In this document: piece by piece, positions 23,275 to 30,246 of the stretch | Layout of the letters: every line of letters begins with the position of its first letter | Position numbering within the stretch: the stretch's first letter is position 1 | Assembly (NCBI GenBank): GCA_900318115.1 | Contig: ONJJ01000022.1 | Location: 1 to 51,641 of the forward strand | DNA: 51,641 bases | Reading direction: 5' to 3' | DNA from: an uncultured Prevotellaceae bacterium | GTDB lineage: Bacteria; Bacteroidota; Bacteroidia; Bacteroidales; Bacteroidaceae | Position numbers and translations under genes: made by a program | Notes under the pieces: model-generated | Database searches by the model: none | Seen by the model: the letters and a program-made list of their open reading frames with translations, nothing else | Told to the model about the DNA's origin: nothing

Positions 23275-23954
23275 ACATCAAAGACCTCCCCAACGACGAA
23301 CGACCGCGCGAGCGCCTCATCGAGCAAGGCGCTGCAGCCCTCTCCCCTGCCGAGCTGCTGGCCATCCTCATCGGCAGCGGCAACACCGAGGAGTCGGCTG
23401 TGCAGCTGATGCAGCGCCTGCTCTCGGACTGCGGAGGTAGCCTGAAGACACTCAGCCGCCTCTCGCTCAGCGACCTCACCAGGAACTACAAAGGACTGGG
23501 ACCCGCCAAGGCTGTCACCATCCTTGCGGCCTGTGAGCTCGGACGACGGCGTACCATGGAGGCTGCGGCAGAGAAACGCTACGTCGAGAACTCCGTGGAC
23601 CTATATAATATAATGTACCCGCGTATGCGCGACCTCGCCCACGAGGAGAGCTACGCCATCTATCTCCGGGCCGACAGGAGCATCGAAGGACCACCATTCC
23701 TCATCAGCAAGGGAGGACTCACCAGCACGGCCGTGGACGTGCGACTCGTCATCCGCGAAGCCCTGATTCGCCAGACACCGGCCCTCGCCTTTGCACACAA
23801 CCACCCCTCTGGCAACAAACGCCCCAGCCGCGATGACGACAAACTGACCGAGCGACTCGCACGTGCCTGCCAAACGATGGGGCTGAACCTGATTGACCAC
23901 GTCATCATCACCGATGGCGATTTCTACAGTTATCGCGAAGAAGGCAAACTCTAA
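23271..23954 (+). CDS. radC: RadC family JAB-domain protein
   Basis: The start is ATG at 23271, overlapping the glycosyltransferase stop, and gives 227 residues. The N-terminal helix-hairpin-helix part reads DERPRERLIEQGAAALSPAEL and LAILIGSGN. The C-terminal MPN/JAB domain has the metal motif HNHPSGNKRPSRDD and ends with LIDHVIITDGDFYSY. RadC proteins carry a metalloprotease-like fold; despite the name, a DNA repair role is not established. Translational coupling to the glycosyltransferase is evident. Confidence 0.93.
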   Translation: MNIKDLPNDERPRERLIEQGAAALSPAELLAILIGSGNTEESAVQLMQRLLSDCGGSLKTLSRLSLSDLTRNYKGLGPAKAVTILAACELGRRRTMEAAAEKRYVENSVDLYNIMYPRMRDLAHEESYAIYLRADRSIEGPPFLISKGGLTSTAVDVRLVIREALIRQTPALAFAHNHPSGNKRPSRDDDKLTERLARACQTMGLNLIDHVIITDGDFYSYREEGKL

Positions 23955-23992
23955 GCCCCCTACGAATACACCTCCCCAAAAATACACGCCCA

Positions 23993-24307
23993 ATGGACAA
24001 ACTACAAATAGAAGAAAAAGTCATCGAACTCCTGAAGACGGTTTACGACCCTGAGATTCCCGTGAACGTCTATGACCTCGGGCTCATCTATCGCATCGAA
24101 CTCAGCGATGACCTCACGCAGCTGGACGTCGATATGACCATGACAGCTCCCTCCTGCCCCATGGCAGACTTCATCATCGAGGACGTACGTCTGAAACTCG
24201 AAACGATCGAAGGACTCACCACCGTCAACGTCAATCTCGTCTTCGAGCCTGAATGGTCACAAGATATGATGACCGAAGAAGCCAAGCTCGAGCTGGGACT
24301 TCTCTGA
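23993..24307 (+). CDS. MIP18/DUF59 family protein (SufT-like iron-sulfur assembly factor)
   Basis: This is a 104-residue protein of the small DUF59 fold: VIELLKTVYDPEIPVNVYDL near the start, IYRIELSD, and the conserved MTMTAPSCPMADF with the reactive Cys. The C-terminus is DMMTEEAKLELGLL. Relatives (SufT, PaaD-like, MIP18) help to mature iron-sulfur proteins. It lies 38 bases after radC and 57 bases before lpxH, on the same strand, and no suf genes are near. Confidence 0.88.
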   Translation: MDKLQIEEKVIELLKTVYDPEIPVNVYDLGLIYRIELSDDLTQLDVDMTMTAPSCPMADFIIEDVRLKLETIEGLTTVNVNLVFEPEWSQDMMTEEAKLELGLL

Positions 24308-24364
24308 AGAATCATCCCCCACCTTTCACTCATCTTTCGTCACTCATAATTCGTCACTCGCAAT

Positions 24365-25129
24365 ATGAAACCCATCTACTTCCTCTCCGATGCCCATCTG
24401 GGCAGTCGCGCCATCCCCCACAGCCGCACACAGGAGCGCCGCCTCGTCCGCTTCCTCGACAGCATCAAGGAGAAAGCGGGCGCCGTCTATCTCCTTGGCG
24501 ACATGTTCGACTTCTGGTATGAGTACAAGCTCGTGGTTCCCAAGGGCTTCACCCGCTTCCTCGGCAAGGTCAGCGAACTGACTGACCTCGGAGTGGAAGT
24601 GCATTTCTTCACGGGCAACCACGACATCTGGGCTTATGACTATCTGGAGAAGGAATGTGGATGCATCATCCATCGCAAACCCGTCACCCTGGAACTCGGC
24701 GACAGCCTCTTCTTCCTCGCTCATGGCGATGGCCTGGGCGACCCCAACCCCACATTCAAGTTCCTGCGCTGGCTGTTCCACTATCGCCCGGCCCAGATAC
24801 TCTTCTCCGCCCTGCATCCTCGATGGGGCATGGAACTCGGATTGCGGTGGGCTGCACGCAGTCGCCGCAGGCATGAAATAGAAGGCCCCGCACAGTATCT
24901 CGGCGAAGACAAGGAACACCTGGTACTCTTTGCCAAAGACTATCTGCGCACCCATCCGGACATCAATTACTTCATCTTCGGGCACCGCCACATCGAACTG
25001 GACTTGATGCTCAGCCACGACTGCCGCCTCTTCATCCTCGGCGACTGGATTTCGCAGTTCACCTACGCCGTCTTCGACGGTCAGCAGATCATCCTCAACA
25101 ACTACTTAGAAGGGGAAACAGAACCCTGA
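24365..25129 (+). CDS. lpxH: UDP-2,3-diacylglucosamine diphosphatase
   Basis: This is a 254-residue calcineurin-like phosphoesterase. The metal ligands are in place: FLSDAHLGS, LGDMFDFWYEY, TGNHDIW, AHGDGLGD and FGHRHIE. It makes lipid X in lipid A synthesis on the inner face of the inner membrane, as expected for a Gram-negative organism. The short upstream gap (24308-24364) contains three imperfect CGTCACTC-type repeats. Its last 35 bases overlap, tail to tail, the end of cbiA on the other strand. Confidence 0.9.
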   Translation: MKPIYFLSDAHLGSRAIPHSRTQERRLVRFLDSIKEKAGAVYLLGDMFDFWYEYKLVVPKGFTRFLGKVSELTDLGVEVHFFTGNHDIWAYDYLEKECGCIIHRKPVTLELGDSLFFLAHGDGLGDPNPTFKFLRWLFHYRPAQILFSALHPRWGMELGLRWAARSRRRHEIEGPAQYLGEDKEHLVLFAKDYLRTHPDINYFIFGHRHIELDLMLSHDCRLFILGDWISQFTYAVFDGQQIILNNYLEGETEP

Positions 25130-26549
25130 ACGCCTCTGGACTGAGGTGAGTATAACTGGCGAGCACGTTGCCGCTACGCAGAATAGGCGTAGCCACGGGC
25201 TCGCCTTTGGCGTTCATGACTTGCACGACGGAAGCGGGTGCCGGCTGGGCAAACTGCGTGTAGTGGAACTCATGCCCACGCATCTCCTGCCCTTCGAGTT
25301 CGAAGCGGCGATAACCCAGCGAGAGCCTTCGGTCTGCCTTGCGGGCGCTGACATCGTAGGGAAGGACGCCACACATCGCAGCCTCGCCCTCGTCAGTCAG
25401 AATACTTCTGCATAAATACATCATTCCTCCACATTCTGCAATGATGTGCCCTCCTGCAGCTGCGAAGTCGTGCACGAAACGGCGCGTCTTCTCCGCACGA
25501 ACCAGTGCTTCAAGATGCTTCTCCGGGTAGCCGCCGGGGAGATATAGAAGAGTGAATGGCTCCCCCGCAAGACATATTCCTGACTCTTCCGCAGGGCGAT
25601 TCCCGAGCTCTTCCGCAGAACGATTCCCGAGCTCTACCGCAGAACGATTCCCTGAGTTTCCCACAAGACATCGCCCTGACTCTTCCTCCTCCGGATCAAA
25701 GAACGCAACGCTACCCAGAGAAGAAAGTAAGTCTATAGTCTCCTGATATACAAACGAAAAGGATTCCGCATTGCGGGCAACAAGGATGCGGCAAGATTTC
25801 TGGGCGAATACCACAGGTGGTACTTCCTTGTACCACAGGTGGTACTTTTGAGTACCACAAGTGGTACTCTCCATCAGAGCCTGGAGGTCAAGGCACTCTG
25901 TCAGGGTGCGTAGCAGCTCGTCGTTATTCGTATCCTCTGAGAAGTCCAGCCCCAAGTAGCGCGACCCTTGCTCCAAGGCGGCTTGCTTGGGGATGCAGCC
26001 GAGGCAGGGGACGCCCACCTCGCCGGCAACTTCGCGCAGCATCTGCTGATGCCGCTGGCTGCCCACCTTATTAAATATCACGCCCGCGATGCGCACGTCC
26101 GCACGAAAATGCAGGAAGCCCTGCAGCAGGGCGGCCATGGAGTAGGCTGCGGAGCGCGCATCGACCACGAGCACCACGGGCAGCTCCAGCACTCGGGCCA
26201 CCTCCGAGCAGGAGCCGAGGTCGCGGTCGTAGCCGTCGAAGAGCCCCATCATACCCTCGACCACAGCCACGTCGGCAGGCCGACGCGCCCACTCTGGAGC
26301 TGCTGCGCCGCCAAGGGTGTAGCGGCAGAAGAGTTCACGGACGTGGTCTGGCGTAGCCATGAACGTGTCGAGGTTCACGCTCGGGCGGCCGCAGACGGCT
26401 TCGTGGAACTTGGTGTCGATGTAATCCGGCCCGCATTTGAAGGGCTGGACGCAGAAGCCCCGTTGCACAAGAAGGGCCATCAGACCACGGGCAATGGTGG
26501 TCTTGCCACTGCCGCTGGAGGGTGCTGCTATGAGGAATGCTGCTTTCAT
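25095..26549 (-). CDS. cbiA: Cobyrinate a,c-diamide synthase (CbiA) with two internal repeat insertions
   Basis: The start chosen is ATG at 26549 (MKAAFLIAAPSSGSGKTT), giving 484 residues; the hydrophobic upstream extension lies in a polypurine tract and is not coding. The N-terminal P-loop ATPase domain has GSGKTT and FKCGPDYID; the C-terminal glutamine amidotransferase domain has LYLPGGYPEKH and the nucleophile Cys in AECGGMMYL. It amidates the a and c side chains of cobyrinate (or cobalt-cobyrinate) using glutamine and ATP. Between the domains there are two insertions coded by tandem repeats (25566-25685 and 25809-25874). The length is a little above the usual ~430-460. It faces away from the riboswitch-controlled genes. 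Confidence 0.92.
   Translation of the reverse strand: MKAAFLIAAPSSGSGKTTIARGLMALLVQRGFCVQPFKCGPDYIDTKFHEAVCGRPSVNLDTFMATPDHVRELFCRYTLGGAAAPEWARRPADVAVVEGMMGLFDGYDRDLGSCSEVARVLELPVVLVVDARSAAYSMAALLQGFLHFRADVRIAGVIFNKVGSQRHQQMLREVAGEVGVPCLGCIPKQAALEQGSRYLGLDFSEDTNNDELLRTLTECLDLQALMESTTCGTQKYHLWYKEVPPVVFAQKSCRILVARNAESFSFVYQETIDLLSSLGSVAFFDPEEEESGRCLVGNSGNRSAVELGNRSAEELGNRPAEESGICLAGEPFTLLYLPGGYPEKHLEALVRAEKTRRFVHDFAAAGGHIIAECGGMMYLCRSILTDEGEAAMCGVLPYDVSARKADRRLSLGYRRFELEGQEMRGHEFHYTQFAQPAPASVVQVMNAKGEPVATPILRSGNVLASYTHLSPEAFRVLFPLLSSC
25566..25685 (-). repeat. 24-bp tandem repeat, five copies, in frame in cbiA
   Basis: Units start at 25566, 25590, 25614, 25638 and 25662. They encode 8-residue words such as GNRSAEEL and GNRPAEES between the two CbiA domains. 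The middle copies are nearly identical and the outer ones diverged, as expected for a slipping minisatellite. Confidence 0.85.
25809..25874 (-). repeat. 22-bp palindromic repeat, three copies, in frame in cbiA
   Basis: TACCACAGGTGGTA occurs at 25809 and 25831, and TACCACAAGTGGTA at 25853. Each is an inverted repeat of TACCAC with GTGGTA. The period of 22 is not a multiple of three, but three copies (66 bases) keep the frame, encoding words like TTCGTQKYHLW. Confidence 0.85.
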
Positions 26550-26555
26550 CGGGCA

Positions 26556-26563
26556 CAAAGGTA
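26556..26563 (-). promoter_or_regulatory. -7 box (TACCTTTG) immediately before cbiA
   Basis: TACCTTTG on the minus strand ends 6 bases before the ATG at 26549, so transcription would begin at or near the start codon. No Shine-Dalgarno could fit. Either cbiA mRNA is nearly leaderless or the promoter lies further up. Confidence 0.5.
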
Positions 26564-26570
26564 CGGCTTT

Positions 26571-26670
26571 TTGAGAGAAAAGAGAAAAAAGAAGAAGAGA
26601 AAAGTCTAAAGTGAGGAGAAAGAAGAGGAAAAAGAAGGAGGAAAAAGAGCAAATGAGGAAAGTATGCGAG
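26571..26670 (+). repeat. Polypurine tract between cbiA and the riboswitch
   Basis: About 100 bases are almost only A and G on the plus strand, made of AGAGAAAAG- and GAAGAAGAG-like words. It lies in the divergent region upstream of cbiA, where no gene is seen. It has the look of a degenerate simple repeat. Confidence 0.6.
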
Positions 26671-26774
26671 GTCAGAGAACGCAAAAAAGACGACTTGCAG
26701 GCCGAAAAGTAATGCCATGAGGCTTTCTTCTAAACTTTTTTCCCTTTTCTCTTTTCTCTTTACCCTAAATTCCG

Positions 26775-26782
26775 TACCTTTG
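26775..26782 (+). promoter_or_regulatory. -7 box (TACCTTTG) of the riboswitch transcript
   Basis: TACCTTTG fits TAnnTTTG and lies just upstream of the cobalamin riboswitch. The -33 region is T-rich without a clear TTTG. Confidence 0.55.
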
Positions 26783-26789
26783 CGCCCGA

Positions 26790-26965
26790 AACGAGCAATC
26801 GCCAGCCTGTAGGCTGCCGATGCAAGGGAATCCGGTGCGAGTCCGGAGCTGTTCCTGCAGCTGTAATCCCCATTCTGAACGTTTGTCCGTATAAAGCCAC
26901 TGACCAGCAAGGTTGGGAAGGTAAGGACCGACGGGGGAAAGCCAGAAGACCTGCTACGTTTTCGC
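26790..26965 (+). ncRNA. Cobalamin riboswitch
   Basis: The leader carries the class-defining elements in order: GGGAATCCGGTGCGAGTCCGG, the CTGCAGCTGTAAT segment, GGAAGGTAAGGACCG-like pairing, and the B12 box AAGCCAGAAGACCTGC (26939-26954). It is followed 40-50 bases later by a BtuB-like receptor, the classic target. High adenosylcobalamin would switch off the receptor, the chelatase and probably the second receptor. The expression platform was not resolved. Confidence 0.95.
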
Positions 26966-27007
26966 GAACATCCATCAAAGGCGTCCAGGAACAGACGCAC
27001 GGAGTCA

Positions 27008-29155
27008 ATGAAACATTTTCTGTCTCTCGGCGTGGCACTATTGTGCCTCTTTGCCCCTATCAAAGCGCAGGACTCTCTACGTACAAGCCGTATGGAAGAA
27101 GTAGTCGTCACCGGTACTGGAACCCAGCACCGGCTGAAGGACGTGCCCGTGCAGACGGAAGTCATCACCCGCCACGAACTGGAGCAGTACGGCGGCCGCT
27201 CGCTGGAAGATATCCTGAGTGGACTGACCGCCAGCTTCGCCTTCAACGAGGACGACATGGGCGCGCAGATGCAGATGAACGGCCTGGGCAACAGCTACAT
27301 ACTCATCCTCGTGGACGGCAAGCGCCTGCACGGCGACAATGGCGGGCAGAATGACCTCGGACTCATAGACCCCGCACGCATCGAACGCATAGAAATCGTG
27401 AAGGGAGCCGCTTCTGCACTCTACGGCAGCGACGCCATTGCCGGAGTCGTGAATATCATCACACGAAAGTACGACCGCGACGGCCTGTTGCTGGAGAACA
27501 CCACCCGCGGCGGCAGCTACGGCGACCTGCGCCAGCACAACAGCGTGGGCTTCGCCATCGGCAAGGTCAGCAGCCTGACCAACTTCCAACTCCAGCACAG
27601 CGACGGCTGGCAGAACACCTCCCACGAAGATCCGGCACAGACAGAGTTCCCCATCTACGACTCGCGCAACAAGACCGTCAACCGCCACACCAACTGGCAG
27701 GTGGCCGAGCGACTGACCTACACTCCTACGTCCGACCTCGAATTCTACGCCGAAGGTTCTATCTACCGCAAGCGCATCTATCGTCCATCGGGCAAGTACG
27801 CCGCCGTGGACGTGAAGACCTACGACCTCGCCTACCGCAACGCATCGGCTGCCGTGGGCGGCAAGTGGACACCGTCGGAGAAGGCGGTGGTCACCCTGGA
27901 CATCGACTGGAACCGCCACGCCTACGAATACGTCTTCACGGACACCACACTGGTGGACGGCTACGACCCCTACGGCAACTTCACGCACTACTACCCCTAC
28001 TTCCCCGACCAGACCAACCTGCAGAGCGACCAGCGGCGCACGATGGGACACCTGAAAGGTATCTTCGAGCTACCGGCCCGAAATCGCCTCAGCGCAGGAC
28101 TGGAGGTGCGCCACGACTGGCTGCGTGCGCCCATGCGTGTGGACCACGGAGGCACCGTCACCGACCATACCGAGGCACTCTACGTCCAGGATGAATACAG
28201 CCCCTGGCGACTCTTGCAACTGACGGGAGGCCTGCGACTGGATCGCAACCAGCAGTTCGGTCTGCATCTGACGCCCAAGCTCTCAGCCATGCTGCGCCCC
28301 ACGGATTGGCTGCGACTGCGTGCCGCCTGGTCACAAGGTTTCAAGACCCCGACGCCCAAGGAGCAGCACTATCGCTACGTCCGCGAGATGAACGGCACCT
28401 ACCTTTACCTCGGCAATGCCGACCTGCGTCCGCAGACCAGCAACTACGGCTCCATCGGAGCAGAAATCAACACAGGCGGCTTCTCGTTCTCCGTGACGGG
28501 CTATATTAATAAGGTGGAGGACATGATCAACCTCGTCACCATCCCCAACTACCGTGCACCCGAGGAGTATCAGATGCAGTACGAGCTACACAAGACACGC
28601 CAGTACCAGAACCTCGAGGACGCACGCACCATCGGCGTGGACGTCAACGTGCGCTACGCCTTCAGCGACTTTGCCGTCGGCGGCAGCTACAGCTACCTGG
28701 ACACCAAGGCCCACGAGTACGACAGCGACCACGACCGCATGCACGAAGTCGTCATCGACGGCATGGCGCACCACAAGGGCAGCTGCTTCGCCACCTGGAA
28801 CCACACCTTCAGCCGTTCTGGCTATCGTCTCGGCCTTGGGCTCTACGGCCGGGCATCCTCCAAACGCTACTACCAGCTCAACGGCAACGGAAAGGCCTAC
28901 CACATCTGGCGCCTCTCCTCCACCCACGACATAGCGTGCCGCGCCATTCAGTCGCGCGGACTGACTCTCCGCGCCGAGGCAGGCGTGGACAATATCTTCA
29001 ACTACGTGGACCGCACGCCCCACGGCCTGCACCTGGGCACCACCTCGCCCGGCACCACGGTCTATGCCTCGCTCACCATTCGCTTCAATCAAGGAAAAGC
29101 TAAATTCCAATCATTTAAAACAAATTCTAAACAATCCTACAATGAAGAAGATTAA
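27008..29155 (+). CDS. btuB: TonB-dependent outer-membrane receptor, BtuB-like
   Basis: This is a 715-residue outer-membrane protein with a signal peptide ending at PIKAQ (~21). The plug domain follows: MEEVVVTGTGTQHRLKDVPV, DILSGLTASF, LILVDGKRLHG and IEIVKGAASALYGSDAIAGV. A ~22-strand barrel follows with no SusC-type N-terminal domain. Its position right after a cobalamin riboswitch identifies it as a cobamide or corrinoid importer. The C-terminus overlaps the next start by 14 bases; the last ~12 residues read as a tail past the usual final barrel strand (TIRFNQ). Confidence 0.92.
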   Translation: MKHFLSLGVALLCLFAPIKAQDSLRTSRMEEVVVTGTGTQHRLKDVPVQTEVITRHELEQYGGRSLEDILSGLTASFAFNEDDMGAQMQMNGLGNSYILILVDGKRLHGDNGGQNDLGLIDPARIERIEIVKGAASALYGSDAIAGVVNIITRKYDRDGLLLENTTRGGSYGDLRQHNSVGFAIGKVSSLTNFQLQHSDGWQNTSHEDPAQTEFPIYDSRNKTVNRHTNWQVAERLTYTPTSDLEFYAEGSIYRKRIYRPSGKYAAVDVKTYDLAYRNASAAVGGKWTPSEKAVVTLDIDWNRHAYEYVFTDTTLVDGYDPYGNFTHYYPYFPDQTNLQSDQRRTMGHLKGIFELPARNRLSAGLEVRHDWLRAPMRVDHGGTVTDHTEALYVQDEYSPWRLLQLTGGLRLDRNQQFGLHLTPKLSAMLRPTDWLRLRAAWSQGFKTPTPKEQHYRYVREMNGTYLYLGNADLRPQTSNYGSIGAEINTGGFSFSVTGYINKVEDMINLVTIPNYRAPEEYQMQYELHKTRQYQNLEDARTIGVDVNVRYAFSDFAVGGSYSYLDTKAHEYDSDHDRMHEVVIDGMAHHKGSCFATWNHTFSRSGYRLGLGLYGRASSKRYYQLNGNGKAYHIWRLSSTHDIACRAIQSRGLTLRAEAGVDNIFNYVDRTPHGLHLGTTSPGTTVYASLTIRFNQGKAKFQSFKTNSKQSYNEED

Positions 29156-30236
29156 GTTCTTTCTGATGGCTCTTGCAGCCATCGCCCTGTCGGCCGGCTT
29201 CGTCGCCTGCTCCGACAATGACAACGCCCCCGCCAGCAACTGGCAGAAGTATCAGGATGCCGTGACCCAGAACGTCAAGGCAAACAAGAAACAGAACAAG
29301 GCTATCCTGCTCGTGGCCTTCGGTTCCACTTGGCAGCAGGCCTACGATGCTTTCGACGGCACCGTCAATGCCTACAAGCAGCAGTTCCCCGGCTACGACG
29401 TGTTCCTCTCCTTCTCCTCCGCCATCTGCATCAACCGCGCCGCTGCCGGTGAGAAAGTGGATCCCCGTAACTTCTACGCTCCCAACTTCTGGCTCAACGC
29501 TTTCGCCCAGGAAGGTGTCCGCTACGATGAAATCATCGTGCAGTCCCTGCAGGTCATCCCCGGCGAGGAGTACACGCGCGTCATCAACTACATCAAGGAC
29601 TTCGCCAACAACAGCAACGGCGACCTCGACGATGCTTACCTCTCCAAGGTTGTGCTGAAGCTGGGTGTTCCCCTCCTTCAGGATGCCGAGAAGGACGTCC
29701 CCGAAGTGGCCAAGCAACTCGATGCCCTCTATAAGACACAGGCCGCAGAAGGCGTGGTCGCCTTCATGGGCCACGGCAACCCCGACAGCTACGACACCTA
29801 CAAGGCCAACGTGCGCTACACACAGCTCGAAGAGGCTCTGCAGCTGTACAGCAAGAGCTACTTCGTAGGCACCGTTGACATGATGGATAACTTCAAGACC
29901 GACGTGTACGAGCGCATGCAGGCTGCCGGCATCACCAGCGGCAAAGTCTTCTGCCACCCGCTGATGTCCATCGACGGCGACCACGGCCACAACGACATGG
30001 CTGGCGACGATGACGCCTGGGACAACGGATTCGAGGAGAACGAGGAAGGCGAAGTCGAGGACACCAGTTGGAAGAAGTACTTCAGCCACATGGGCTACAC
30101 CTGCGACAATTCCACCATGATCGAGAAGGGTCTGCTGGAACTGCCCACCGTGCGCAACGTCTGGATGCAGCACACGAAGAACGCCATCGCCGGCGAGGCC
30201 CTTGACTTCTATCACTCCAAGAATCCTGAGGAGTAA
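29142..30236 (+). CDS. cbiK: Exported CbiK-type sirohydrochlorin cobaltochelatase lipoprotein
   Basis: The start is ATG at 29142, giving 364 residues; the upstream frame lies in the receptor gene. A lipoprotein signal is clear: hydrophobic stretch, then GFVACSDN. The chelatase domain (~45-355) has AILLVAFGSTW, FLSFSSAICI, VVAFMGHGNPDS with the catalytic His, and HPLMSIDGDHGHNDMAGDD with a second His. CbiK inserts cobalt into sirohydrochlorin at the start of the anaerobic cobalamin route, a cytoplasmic step. A lipid anchor would place this copy in the periplasm, as known for Desulfovibrio CbiK(P). It overlaps the receptor and is 10 bases before the second receptor, so a transport-linked role is likely. 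Confidence 0.85.
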   Translation: MKKIKFFLMALAAIALSAGFVACSDNDNAPASNWQKYQDAVTQNVKANKKQNKAILLVAFGSTWQQAYDAFDGTVNAYKQQFPGYDVFLSFSSAICINRAAAGEKVDPRNFYAPNFWLNAFAQEGVRYDEIIVQSLQVIPGEEYTRVINYIKDFANNSNGDLDDAYLSKVVLKLGVPLLQDAEKDVPEVAKQLDALYKTQAAEGVVAFMGHGNPDSYDTYKANVRYTQLEEALQLYSKSYFVGTVDMMDNFKTDVYERMQAAGITSGKVFCHPLMSIDGDHGHNDMAGDDDAWDNGFEENEEGEVEDTSWKKYFSHMGYTCDNSTMIEKGLLELPTVRNVWMQHTKNAIAGEALDFYHSKNPEE

Positions 30237-30246
30237 AACAGGACCC

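Noticed and set aside
26549-26684. Hydrophobic N-terminal extension of cbiA
   Set aside because: It is coded by the polypurine tract as runs of Phe, Leu and Ser, and CbiA homologues start at the P-loop strand as at 26549.
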